From: Paraspadella gotoi
Taxonomy: Eukaryota > Chaetognatha
DNA length: 64,000 nt
Reading direction: 5' to 3'
NCBI GenBank assembly: GCA_051294375.1
Contig: CM119265.1
Span: 11,347,818-11,411,817 of the forward strand
Shown: positions 29,927 to 41,444 of the stretch, in pieces
Numbering within the stretch: the stretch's first letter is position 1
Layout of the letters: each line of letters opens with the position of its first letter
Translations under genes and position numbers: made by a program
The notes under the pieces: model-generated
What the model saw: the letters and a program-made list of their open reading frames with translations, nothing else
The model's database searches: none
What the model was told of the DNA's origin: nothing

Positions 29927-31401
29927 AAGCCGAGCTCGGATTTCGAAATGAGAGAACTTCCTGACGATTCCGCAAAATGTATTTACTTTACTTTTTTTCA
30001 ATATGGCGTGCATTCGTTGTTTTCGATTTTTTTTTATTATTATATAAAATAAAAGAACCTATTTGAAGGTTAGCAGCCCAAACGGTAAGGCCGGTTTCTC
30101 ATGAAAATTTGACTATGAATTATCTTCTAGGTAACAACTCCAATTCTATTTTGAAAATTACTTTCGAAAATTTGTCTTCCTTCATAGAAAATTTGATTAT
30201 TTAGTCATTTCTTTGGGATTAATTCCTTTATATTATCTTTTAAACGAAAAACATTTTTTCCAAAAACGTGCTCATAGGAATCTCCCACCTTTCCTTTCTT
30301 GCCCAATAGTATTTTTTTCTTCAAGAAGAGTCCTGTGCGTTTGAGCTGCAATCTTCGTTTTTAACTTCACTTCGCTCAAGAAGTTAAATTCTGTACTCGT
30401 TACTTTGCAAGATTCACCACAACATACACAAGCACGGGATGTGATGACGGAGTTTTGTTCACGCGATGTCTTAAAAAAATGGATCTCTCTCTGTAGCTCT
30501 CTCTCTCTTTTCCCCAGTTGCTGATTCATCGGGGAAAAAAACGAGTCGGCAGCTGCTTCTGCTCTGCTTCGGCTCTGCAGGGGCTTTCTTTCTTTTTCTC
30601 TTTTCTCCTGCTGCTTCTGCTGCTGCCTTTTGATTTTTCTTTTTTTCTGTCCGCCTCTGCTGCTGCCGCTGCTGATTCGTCCGAAAATGATTTGACAATG
30701 AAAATTTGGTTTTTTTTGGGTTTTTTTTTCAGAAACTGTAACTTTAATTTTCCTCGGTTTTTTATTATTTTTTTAATTGACACCCGAAAAATAAATTTTT
30801 TCTTTGTTTATAAATTAATTTTCTTTTTTCAAATTAGATTTCTTTTTTAGTATCAAAATTCGTTATCAATCCAGATTTTTCTGATGCGATTGCGATTGCT
30901 TTTAAGATTTTTTTCCAGATTTTTGTAAATCGCTTCAGGTTCCGCTTACAAACGTTGCATTTAGGTAAAAAACATCGTTCAGTTGTTACTTAAAATGTTG
31001 ATTAACTTTGTACCACAACACAAATTGGGCCGAACTAAGGTTTGGTTAGAAACATCACCCGTTTCTAATGATAAAAGAGTACCATTTTGGCAACTTTTAG
31101 GGAAAAAAATTATGTCCATTTTTACTTACGACTTCTGATTTGAATGCCAAGGAAAGTTGAAAAAAATGTTTTACTTTGGAAATCCGTTCTTCCTTATCTT
31201 CTTTACCCTTGGGTAAATTTATTTGCTTAAATCATTTATAGTTTGCCGACAATGTTTTAAATAAACAACCAGTCTGGGTGTCATTCTGTTCTTTTTTCCA
31301 AGCTCTTTTTAACTAAAAAAGTTTTATATAAAAAAAAAAAAATTTGCCCGAGCCAGGGGTGTTAAGGTCCGGGATCACTTAATTCAAATTATAATTAGGC
31401 T
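29927..31401 (+). repeat. 1475-base contig: repeat R then repeat S, closing on itself
   Basis: R (29927-30490) starts CCGAGCTCGGATTTCG-like and ends AAAAAAATGGATCTCTCTCT. S (30490-31401) starts with CT-rich, GCTGCT-rich SINE-like sequence and ends GGTCCGGGATCACTTAATTC...AATTAGGCT. At 16460-16480 AATTAGGCT is followed by AAAACCGAGCTCGG, and at 34105 S runs straight into R. So this contig is one permuted unit of an R-S repeat. Confidence 0.8.
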
Positions 31402-31426
31402 NNNNNNNNNNNNNNNNNNNNNNNNN
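31402..31426. other. Assembly gap (25 N)
   Basis: Fixed-size filler. Confidence 0.99.
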
Positions 31427-33135
31427 TTTTTTCTTTTTGGATATAATAAGAGAACCATACTTCCGTCACTTGATGTCGTCAAGTTACTAGTTAATATGCG
31501 TTTTGGGATTCCAAATCTGTTTTTAAAATTGACCTATGGAGACGGCGCATTAGACGCGATATGCCTATTTAAGCAAGTTGTTTGGTTTTGGTTCCACTCT
31601 AAATGTTTTGCTATCTGGCCGAAGTCAAGTTTGGCTTATAAAAAAATTGATTTTCTTTGTATACTTTCCTTGAACAAAAAAGACCCTACGAATATGATGA
31701 TCGATGAGGACTGTGGTATCTATATTAAAGCTCTTGCATAATTATGCTTTGTTATGAGGTTTCATCTATTCCATATAGATTTAAGCATGTTTTACAAAGA
31801 TCTTCGTTGGAAAACATCTGTTATACGTCTTGTAGTCGATGAAAGTATATAACAACTTGAAATTTAAATTAAACACCACTTGGCCATCATTAAGAAAAAA
31901 TAAATTGAGTCTATAATTACTGACAAAGAGAAAAGATCTTGAATCTATGATATTTCTGATTTAAAATAGAAATTTCCTATTACCTCAATGTTATATAAGG
32001 ATAAATAATATTATCATTTCGTTGAAAATAGCGAAAATCCAAATTTAAAAATTTCATCGTAAGGAAATCCGTTAAGGAAAACATCATGATCTATAAATAT
32101 GTACTCACATTTATGGAGTTTTAAACTTTGTTCCCCCATGCACTTTAAACAACATGACTGAACATCAGGGCTAAAAAGACAGACTGTATTATTCAGATTT
32201 TTACAAACTTTCTTAAAGATTAATAGTCGTGTGGTTTCCTAGAGCGAGGGCTGGCTCCAGCGAAAAAAATTATTTTCACAATTTTTTTTTGTATCTGTTA
32301 TGTCCATAATGCATATTCATAGACAATGAATTTTAATCATCATAAGTCGCAGTATCCATCTAGCGGCCAAAGTATACTGACACGATTCGTCATCGTACCA
32401 TGACAGCACTAGTGGAAAATACAAAATCTTTTTGCACTTAATAAGATATAACATAAAATTAACCAGAGCTACTCTACTATCATCGTATCAATGAATGGTT
32501 TATCCTTGCAATTCATATATTAGGCTTAGTGCGATTCGGATTCCGTTATTTCTTATATCCATTTCGCATGCTATTAGTCTCTGACTCGTTCACAGCAATC
32601 ATATATAATCTGTGTCTTATCATTACGCTCATCATATAACAATACATTATTACTATCTAATGAACAATCATATTACTTACTTATCCAAATCTTAATCAAT
32701 CGTCTATTTATTCAATCTATCAATTTACATTATATATAATCCATCTTCTCATCAATCCAATCAATCTTATTACATCAATCATCAATCATATTACATCAAT
32801 CAATCAATTATATTACATCAATCGCCATCAATCATAACTCTTTTGCGCATAAGCTGGCGTAGTCGTTCCGTGCTGGTGCGGCGGGCGTTACGCAACTTAT
32901 CTATCGTGCTTTTGATGATTTAAATTTTGCGTGTGATAACCTGGAAGAATTTATTATACAGTCTTCTGCTCAATCGAGGTGCTCTGAAATGGGCGAGGAC
33001 AGTTTGTTTTAAATGTTTGTTTCGTTTTTTGATCAACACAAAGCAAATTTCGTTATTATTTTTGTTCTCCTTCTTCTCTCTCTCTCTTCTCTTTTTGAAA
33101 ATAAGTAGCCTCTCTCAATCTCTCTCGTTTTATTT
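31427..33135. other. Spacer with a short ATCAATC-type array
   Basis: 32690-32840 is a degenerate array of (ATTACATCAATCAATCA)-like units related to 60500-60740. An 81-codon + frame at 31496 has no recognisable motif. The remainder is A/T-rich and unassigned. Confidence 0.5.
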
Positions 33136-33139
33136 TTCC

Positions 33140-34735
33140 CTCGAGGTATTGCTGATGTGAGTATCGGGAAAAAAACGGTCGGAGCAGCTGGCTGTTTGGC
33201 TCTGCTTCGGTCATCTGCAGGGGTTTCTTTCTATTTTTCTCTTTTCTCTACCCTGCTGCTTCTGCATGCTGCTTTTGAATTTTTCTTCTTTCTTTGTCGC
33301 TTGGCCTCTGACTGCTGCGGGCCGCTGCTTGATTTCGTCCCGAAATGATTTGACAATGAAAAGATTTGTGTTTTTTTTGGGTTTTTTTCTTTCAGATAAA
33401 CATGTAACTTTTAAATTTTCCTCGGGTTGTTTTATTATTTTGTTTAATTGACACCACGAAAAATAATTTTTTCTTGTGTTTATGAAAGTTATCTCTTGTC
33501 TTTTCAAAGTTAGCATTCTCTGTTTTTAGTTATTAAAAATTCCGTTTATCAATCCGATTTTTCTGTATCGCATTGCCGATTGCTTTATAGTAATTTTTTT
33601 TTATGGTCGCCATAGAATTTTGTAAATGCTCTCAAGGTTCCGCTTACAAACGTGCATTATGGTAAACATCGTTCAGATTGTTACCTTAAAATGTTCAGTA
33701 TATACTGTTTGTACCACAAACAACATTGGGCCTGAACTAAGGTTTCGTTTAGAACAGCAGTCACCCGTTTCTAATGATAAAAGAGGTACCATTTTGGGCA
33801 CTTTTTAGGGAAAGAAAATTATGTCTCATTTTTACTATACGACTTCTGATTTGAAGTGCCAAGGATAAGTTGAAAAAAATGTTTTACTGTTGGGAAATCC
33901 GTTTCTTCCTTAATCTTCTTTGACTGCCTTGGGTAAATTTATGTTGCTTAATATACATTTAATAGGGTGTTTGCCCCCGCGACAATGTTTGTAAATAAAA
34001 CAACCAGGCTCCTTGTGGTGTCATTCTGTCTTTTTTTCCAAGCTCTTTTTAAACTAAAAAATGTTTTATTAAAAAAAACAAAAATTTGCGCCGAGCCAGG
34101 GGTGTTAAGGTCCGGGATCATTTTAATTCAAATTATAGATTAGTGTCTATAAGCAGGAGCTCGGATTAGTCGAAATAGGGAAACTCCTGACGGGTGGATT
34201 CCGCGAAAATGTAGTTTACATTTACTTTTTTTTTTTCAATAGGCTGCATCGGTTTTTTCGATTTTTTTTATTATTATATAAAATAAAAGAAACCTATTTG
34301 AAGAGTTGCGAGCCCAAACGGGTAAGGCCGGTTCTCATGAAAATTTGGACATGATGTATCTTCTAGGTAACAACTCCAATCTATTGAAAAATTACTTTCG
34401 AAAAATTTGTCTTCCTTCATAGAAAATTGATTTATTTAGTCATAATGTCTTTTGGGATTAATTCCTTTATATATCTATTTAACGAAAAAAATTTTTTCCA
34501 GAAAACGTGCTCATAGGAATCTCCCCACCTTTCCTTTCTTGCCCAATATATTTTAGTGTCTTCAAGAAAAGTCCTGCTGTTTGAGCTGCAACTGCTTCGT
34601 TTTTAACTTCACTTCGCTCAAGAAGTTAAATTCTGTACTCGTTACTTTGCAAGATTGCACCACACATCACAAGCACGGGATGTGATGACGGAGTTTTGTT
34701 CACGCGATGTCTTAAAAAAATGGATCTCTCTCTAT
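33140..34735 (+). repeat. Complete S-R repeat unit (about 1.6 kb)
   Basis: S (33140-34105) and R (34105-34735) are joined without a gap. They match 30490-31401 and 29927-30490 respectively. This copy has many one- and two-base insertions relative to the gapped contig, suggesting either divergence or raw long-read error. The R end is GTGATGACGGAGTTTTGTTC...AAAATGGATCTCTCTCT. Confidence 0.82.
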
Positions 34736-36312
34736 TGTATGTTATTGGTGTATCAGTTAGCTATTATTTGAAAAAAAATTTATTTAAATTATCATAAGAC
34801 TGAAAATACAATATTATAAAAAAATATATTGCTACTGTATGCAAATGAGTTTTAAGAAAGCTGTATTTGGTTTTACCACTGGTTTAGGCAACCCCTCCCG
34901 GTTATATCACCATAATATAAGAGTATTTACTACCATATTTTTTTATAGTATGCAAATTAATTTTTTGACCCAAAAAATGCCCATTCACTATTTTTTTTTT
35001 AAAGTGGCTCAAACTCTTATGGGGAATAAACCACCCTCAGGTCTAACCCGTATTCGATTTTCAGCTGATTTAAAGCATTTACAAAAAAGTTACAGCCTCC
35101 CTGGACTTTTCCAGGTTCTTCAAAACCGATACTGTATATGGTCTTTTCATACAATTGAAACATTCTTTGAAATATTATACCACTTCATTGATAGGGAAGC
35201 CAGGTTCACTGGGAGTGAATAAATAAGACTGTGAGAGAGTCTTGATTGAAAGCTTGCAGAAACCTGCTATGTTATTATCTTGTAAGTGTGATGGAGGCCT
35301 TAAACCACCAAAGCCTGTCCAAAGCCAGGGACAAGATAGCTTATTTATTTATTAAATGAATGGATAATTTTTATATTGGTTGTACCAATTTCATAGTTAA
35401 TAGATATCCGGCGCCGTTTGTTTTTATCTCGCCTCTTCTTCTTTGTGACTGTCGTCGTGGCGTCGTCGTCACGCTTCATTACCATCGCAAATTGCAAAAG
35501 TGTGTAAAAGGCTCTCCAGTGTCCAGCTTCTCTCTATTTCTCTCTCTTTCTCTCTCTCTTTTAATTATATGTTGCTTTCTCTCTTTTTTTCGGTTGCTGC
35601 TTTTTCTGATTCGTCTAAAAACGAGTTCAGCTCTGCAGCGGCTATCCAGCGTCTGTCCAGCTTCTCTTTTTTTTTCTCTCTTTCTCTCTCACACTCGCAT
35701 GTTTTATTTACGATGAATGAATGACTATCATTGATAGGGACGTCTGGCGTCCGAGATAAAAATTAGTGAATAAAAAAGTTGTTATTTTACTCACTGAATA
35801 AAAATACTTAAAATACTTACAAAATACATAAAATTGATAAAATTATTATTGCGAAAACATTGTTTAATCAAATGCATTTTTTTTTAGTGCCTTTTTTTTT
35901 ATTGAAATCGATAGATATTAACTAAATATATTAGAATTAAGGGAGGCTGTAACTTTTTTGTAAATGCTGGAAATCAGCTGAAATCGAATACGGGTTAGAC
36001 CTGAGGGAGGTTTATTCCCCATAAGAGTTTGAGCCACTTTAAAAAAAAATAGTGAATGGGCATTTTTTGGACAAAAAATTAATTTGCATACTGTAAAAAA
36101 AGTATGGTAGTAAATACTCTTATATTATGGTGATATAACCGGGAGGGGTTGCCTAAACCAGGGTAAAACAAAATGATCAAATACAGCTTTGTTAAAACTC
36201 ATTGCATACAGTAGCAATATATTTTATATAATATTGTATTTCAGTTTTATGATAATTTTAAAAAAATTTATTTCAAATAATAGCTAACTGATACACCAAT
36301 AACATACAATGA
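34736..36312. mobile_element. Inverted-repeat element (arms about 370 bases)
   Basis: Left arm 34736-35102 and right arm 35941-36312 are near-perfect reverse complements (TGTATGTTATTGGTGTATCA at the outer ends; CCTCAGGTCTAACCCG near the inner ends). The left arm is open for 127 codons on + (34839-35222) but the frame has no recognisable domain. The ~840-base middle carries repeat T copy 2 (35288-35395) and a SINE-like CT-rich body (35400-35720). It looks like a DNA transposon or foldback element hosting insertions. Confidence 0.78.
35288..35395 (+). repeat. Short repeat T, copy 2
   Basis: Matches 17293-17395 almost base for base. Confidence 0.87.
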
Positions 36313-36838
36313 ATAAAATAGAATATTTGTTATTCTTTAATCCAAAATTAATTTTCAACAAAATATCAAAATATGCATTTTTTTGAACAAATGTTTTTTT
36401 AAAATAGTAATTATGCAACCAACTGTCCTCGGTGCACTGATTACAAATAATAATTTTTTTTTAAATAACGACTACTATATTATAAAATATAACCCTTCAA
36501 AACCTTAAAAAATACAGAAAAACACCCTTTAATTCAACTTTAATAAAAACCGTTCCAATGATATTTCATCTCTCATACTTTAAACATATCAAGGAGAACC
36601 ATCAGGTTTATTGTGTGAAAGTTATAGATAATTTTCGATAAGGAATGACTGCACAGGAAGGCGAAAATAGATGGATGAACACATATCAGCTTGTAATTGA
36701 ATAATGTACTCTTGCTTAATAAGGCGGTTGGTTGGCATAATTATTATTTTTAAAAAACATTGTTCAAAAAATACATATTTTGATATTTTGTTGAAAATTA
36801 ATTTTGGATTAAAGAATAACAAATATTCTATTTTATTT
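36311..36838. repeat. Second inverted repeat (arms about 115 bases)
   Basis: 36311-36425 (GAATATTTGTTATTCTTTAA, AAAATTAATTTTCAACAAAA) is the reverse complement of 36725-36838. It begins exactly where the preceding inverted-repeat element stops. Confidence 0.75.
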
Positions 36839-37866
36839 AATTTTCTTTTCTCAAATTTGATTTTTTTTTATTATCAAAATTTGTCGTCAATCAAAATTTT
36901 TGTTATGCAATTGCGACGATCCTTATGCTTTTAAGATTTTTTATTTCGAGGTAATATTGATAAAAATATTTAATATTTTTAAAAATTCACATATAAATAT
37001 AATTTATAAAAGGTAAATAATCATTCATATATGTATAATTAACTATATAATAAATGATTTTAGTCTAAAATCGTTTTATTCCTAAAAACAACAGTTATTT
37101 TTTTAACCGAAAGTGATACGCCACATAAAATGGCGTGGAAAGTCCTTAAATCTTTACCTGAGAAATTTTTTATTGTCATATTCTTTTTTTTCACTAAATT
37201 TGGAATAAGAAACTTTTACAAGAACCAACAACTTTTCTAAAGTAAGATATTTTTGGGAGCCCTTCAATGTAATTATGATTTGATATAATAATTATCTTTC
37301 TACCCAAAAGAAATTTCGACAGCTTTCACCTCAAATGTACATCAGGAACGAGTGAATCATGCAAATTCTTTTTGGTCTGGATACAATTTTGTTTTAACAC
37401 GTAGTATCCTACTTTTTCTCCCGACGATTTTTCCTTTTTTCGATTTAATGATTTATCATCCTACTTTTTCGCAATATATTTAAATTTTTTGTATCAAGTT
37501 TTTATCGATACAGATTATACGTTATAGTATTTATACATTATGCATTTTCTTACCATTATCGCGGAATTTTTAAAAGCGATTTCCGTTTAATAAAGAGAAT
37601 AAATGATACATACTACATAGTGATATGTAGCGTTAAATCTAGTAGGGAAATTTCTGGATTTTAGAGTTTCTGTAATTTCGTTTTCTTACATGGTTGCCAT
37701 CGTTTTATAGGAAAAGTTTTGTTTTTATCATGTTACTACAGACCGTTAATTTTTAACATTTTAATATTATTATTTTTAATATTTTTATGAATTTTTAGTC
37801 TTGTTCATGATTTTTTAGTAATTTAAAAATGGCCCACCACTCTAAACTAAAACTCTTTCCGTTTTA
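36839..37866. other. TMF1 upstream region
   Basis: 36839-36955 is a fragment of repeat S (compare 30815-30915). The remainder to the start codon is A/T-rich. No TATA box or CpG-rich promoter can be assigned, and the transcription start is unknown. Confidence 0.5.
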
Positions 37867-39779
37867 ATGAGTTGGTTTGACTCGGCGGGTCTGGCGGGAT
37901 TCGCCAAGACCGCTCTCACATCTGCGCAGAAGAAGATCGACAAAGTTTTAGACATTGAAGAGGACGATGCGTCCGCGACGTCCAAGGCCTCCGCCACTTC
38001 ACGACGCGTCTCCAGCGGTGGAGGCGGCGGCGGTTTCGGACCCTACAGCTTTTACGATGCCGCGAAAACGACGCCGGCTTCGTTGAATGCCGACGATGAC
38101 GTCGGTGACTGGGGCTCGCAGAGCACTCTGTGGAGTTCTTGGTTCGACTTTGGCAAAGACCCCTCTACCTCGGAGGCCGACAAGAAAAATATGGAGAAAC
38201 CGGAAGCCTTGAATCGAAGCGACGTCGTGGCGGCGCAACCGCCGATCGGAAGATCCTCCGAATTGGCGAAAGGCCCTTCCCTAGTTTTAACCGGGGAATC
38301 TCGATTAAGCTCCAACAGTTTCTTCGTCGAAGAGGATGTTCAGGAGCCGCTTTCTCACAAAGACGACGACGACAACGACAACGATTCGAAAGTCTCTACC
38401 TCCAGCGTCAAGGTTTCTCGTCCTCCAGAGACGAGGAAACCGAAGTCGAGACCCAAAAACTTGGGTCTACGAAAGAGTCGAGAGGACGAATCAGGTTCAT
38501 CTTCCAGCGTCCAAAACGTCAATGTCGCCAAGATGGTGACCAGCGACGACCTTTCGTTAGTATTTTATGAACGTCCGCCGACGGACTCGCATGGTGAACC
38601 GATCGTCGAACTCCCGACTTTGCCTACCCAGCCCATCGGAGCTTCCCGCGACGACGACGGGCTCGTCGATCCTCGTGCCTCTGCTCAAAGCCTACTTTCT
38701 CCGTCCACTACCTCCAACGACTTTTCCCCCTTCATCGCCGAATCCTCTCTCTCCGCCTCTCAATCCTCCGCCGCCCTCTCCGCTTCAGTCTGTTGGGAAG
38801 TCTCTGCCGACGATGCGGAAGTCGACGCCATCTTGCGGAAGAACGACTCCGAGACGGACTTGACGCCGTTTTCGTCCGCGATCCAAACGCCGCGCGGAAC
38901 TTGCGAGGCCTTTCCCGAGTCTCAACTGGGAAAGCCGCCGCACGTCGATCAAACCGTCTCCAGGGAGGCGCCGCCGGAAAACCCGTCTTGCGACTCGGTG
39001 GATTTGACTCTGACTCTGACGCGGTCGTCGAAGGAAAAGTTGACTGACAGTTCGACGACCGAGAGCACCATCGAACCGGAGGAGGATGCGGAAGAGAAGG
39101 GAGAGGAAGAGCAGGAGGATAAACAGGAGGATAAACAGGAGGGGAAAGGAGTGGAAGAAGAAGAGGAAGATGTTTCTTTGTCGTCCACCAAGGAGGCTGC
39201 TTCTCCACTTTCGACACCCAAACGCCCTCTTCCGGCATCGAGCGCCGATTCTCCGAAAATGACCACGGGCGTCGCCTCCGTCGTTCGCGACCTTCTAGGC
39301 GACGCCATGACGGAAAGCCTGCGGGCATCATCGGCCTCGTCCGAAGGCGTCTCGACCAGAACCAGAACGACTTTTGATTCCGGGGACGTCGACGGCGAAG
39401 AATCTTCAGACGCCGACGGTGCGGCCGCGTCAGAACTGCGCGAATCCGGCCGCGGCAGCTGCGCAATCGGCAGCGCCGAATGGATCAGTGGCTACGCCTC
39501 TAGCGACGATCATCACACGCCCGGTGGCGCCACCAGCGACGAACGTGAGGAGACAGGTACGTCGAGCGACATTGAGATCATCTCGAATCCCTCTTGCCTC
39601 GACGGCGAGGCTCCGCCCTCTCGCTTCGACGCCTCTTCGCCGCTCCGCAGTTTTCACGGGAGCATCGACGCTTCTGACGTCATTTTTCACCATCAGAGTT
39701 TGATGCAGCTGCAGCAGCGGAGGGAACATCGACGGACGCCCAGTCAGTCGAGCAGCGAACTTAAAATTGAGACTGCTAG
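37867..39779 (+). CDS. TMF1: TMF1 exon 1: golgin TATA element modulatory factor, N-terminal part
   Basis: TMF1 (also called ARA160) is a peripheral Golgi coiled-coil protein. In mammals it binds Rab6 and helps tether retrograde vesicles; it was first described as a TATA-element binder. The start is fixed by MSWFDSAGLAGFAKTALTSA followed by QKKIDKVLDIEE, the hallmark TMF1 N-terminus (MSWFNASQLSSFAKQALSQA in vertebrates). About 638 codons follow of low-complexity Ser/Asp/Glu-rich sequence, an acidic EE/EDKQ stretch near residues 400-440, and a conserved GTSSDIEIISNPSCL block near residue 565 (GTSTTSDIEVLDHES in vertebrates). The donor AG/GTGATAAT at 39779 leaves two bases of an Arg codon; reading on would hit a stop at once. 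The exon is markedly G/C-rich against its flanks. The first exon is longer than in vertebrates. Confidence 0.93.
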
Positions 39780-39860
39780 GTGATAATGAAGTTGTGTTTG
39801 AGACCTGAGATCGATCACTTTCCAATATCAACTTATCAACTCTCCATTCATTTGCTCCAG

Positions 39861-40530
39861 AGCGGCGACCTCAACCGGCAGCGATGACTCTCCCTTCGAG
39901 AGTCCTCACCTCGCTGAGTTTGACGGAGACGTCGAGGACGAGGCGGAGGGCGAGCGAGAAAGGAGCGCCGCTCTTGTCCGCCAACGCCTCCAGCGCCTCC
40001 ACGACGAAGAGACCGCCGCGTCGACGCGGCAACGCCCCCAACGGTACGCCGAGCTGAGCGGCGAAGACGACGCCGGAAACAAAACGCCGCGCGCTTCTCG
40101 CAGCCGCAAGTCGTCGGACCGGTATCCCTCGGTGACGCAGGGCGGCGGCGAAGACGACGAAGCGGTCGCTTACGAAAAAAACGAAGTCGTCAACGAGCTG
40201 ATCCAAAAAATGAACGCGATGGCAGAAGTGATTCAAGCCAGGGAGACCAACGCCTTTGAACTCAGCAAGATGAATGCCGAGTTGACGGAGACGGCGACGA
40301 ATTTAAGACAGCAACTGGCGCAGGCTGTTGCTGCGCGCGACGCCGCCCACAACGACGCCTCCCAGATGAAGGACGAGTTTGCCAGACGTCTGGGCGAGTT
40401 GGAGCACAAGTTGCGCTCCACGGCGCAGGATCGCGACGCCGTCAAACGAGATCTCAATCAGGCGTTGAAGGATCTGCAGGCCAACGCCGCGTTGGAAGCT
40501 ATCGTCAAGGAAAAGGAGGACCTGGTGCAG
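39861..40530 (+). CDS. TMF1: TMF1 exon 2: linker and first coiled coil
   Basis: The exon follows an 81-base intron (GTGATA...TCCAG) and begins with the last base of the split Arg codon. The first ~90 residues are acidic and Ser-rich. From VAYEKNEVVNELIQKMNAMA onward it becomes a continuous coiled coil. The ending corresponds to the vertebrate KDEFTQRIAEAEKKVQLACKERDAAKK segment (here MKDEFARRLGELEHKL...DRDAVKRDL). This is the region Pfam models as the TMF DNA-binding coiled coil. It ends phase 0 at CAG/GTATGA. Confidence 0.93.
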
Positions 40531-40605
40531 GTATGAGAATTTTCATAATGTATAAATTGGTTAAAGGGGTTAATCGTTTATTATTATTGATCCTATTTTC
40601 TCCAG

Positions 40606-40908
40606 GAACTGATGACGGAAGGCACGAAACTCTCGCAACAACTCGGCTCCGCCAACACGGCCCTGCGCAAACTCCGCGCCAAGGAGAAAGAGTCGGAAGT
40701 CGTCTTGACCAAGAAGAAGGAGCGGGTGGAGACGAGCGAGCGTCGAGTCGCGGAGCTCGAGGCCGAGCAGGAGGAGCTTAAGAGGAGCGAGAAATCGAGG
40801 ATTAGCCAGTTGGAGCAGATGGAGGAGCGGTGCAAGTTGCTTGAGTCGGAATTGCTTGAGGCACGGTCTAAGATTGAGGACGACGAGGCCAAGATAGGAT
40901 CCCTCAAG
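40606..40908 (+). CDS. TMF1: TMF1 exon 3: coiled coil
   Basis: 101 codons, phase 0 at both ends, between TTCTCCAG and GTTTGT. It starts ELMTEGTKLSQQLGSANTAL followed by RKLRAKEKESE, matching vertebrate GLMEEGEKLSKQQLHNSNII/KKLRAKDKE. The rest is uninterrupted Glu/Lys/Arg-rich heptads. The intron before it is 75 bases. Confidence 0.93.
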
Positions 40909-41026
40909 GTTTGTTAGTATTTTCTTGAGATATAAGTTGCTAGTTATGGTATTTATTTTATTTTTTATTATTGAATTCTTTTAATTTATATTCTAATTGG
41001 ATACGTTCTTTCAATTTGCTCGAAAG

Positions 41027-41392
41027 GTATCTCTGGAAGCTGCAAACCGCGAGATCGTTTCCCTCAAAGCCCATGTTCTCGAATGCGACTCTCTCGTCGC
41101 CGAAGCGGAGGGCCGCTCCGAACGCGAGACGCGCCGGGCAATGGCGCGCGAGTTCGAACGAGCCCAGGAAACGCTGCTGGCTGAGCGGGACGCCCTCGCC
41201 GCTTCCTTAGAGGACCTACGAGTGTACGTGGGACGTCACGAGCGCGACCAGGCTCGGCGCGAGGACGTCCTCAGGCAGGAGATCGCCGGTCTTCAGCAGC
41301 GACTTCAAGAGGCCGACATTCGAAACCAGGAGTTGGTCGAGTCAATGGGCGGAGCCACTTTGCCGTTGCTGAGGCAGATCGAAAGTCTGAAG
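41027..41392 (+). CDS. TMF1: TMF1 exon 4: coiled coil
   Basis: 122 codons, phase 0, after CGAAAG and before GTTAGA. It contains EDVLRQEIAGLQQRLQEADI, then RNQELVESMGGAT and LPLLRQIESLK. This is the best-conserved stretch of the family (EDYLRHEIGELQQRLQEAEN, RNQEL and PLLRQIENLQ in vertebrates). The next residues of the protein, QTSSWE and neighbours, are not found downstream in the next 15 kb but at 21407, upstream of the start codon. Intron 3 is 118 bases. Confidence 0.94.
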
Positions 41393-41444
41393 GTTAGATA
41401 ATAGATAATAAATATATATACAGTATCGGTTTTGAAGAACCTGG

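Noticed and set aside
31496-31741. An 81-codon + frame near the gap at 31402
   Set aside because: No recognisable motif, no second exon and no conservation evidence; too short to call.
38732-39466. A 244-codon Arg/Pro-rich frame on the minus strand
   Set aside because: Antisense shadow of the G/C-rich TMF1 exon 1; no homology, composition explained by the sense codons.
39540-39560. An earlier splice donor (GAGACAG/GTACGT) at 39556 ending exon 1
   Set aside because: The codons after it (GTSSDIEIISNPS) match the conserved vertebrate GTSTTSDIEV block, so coding continues to 39779. Alternative splicing is not excluded.
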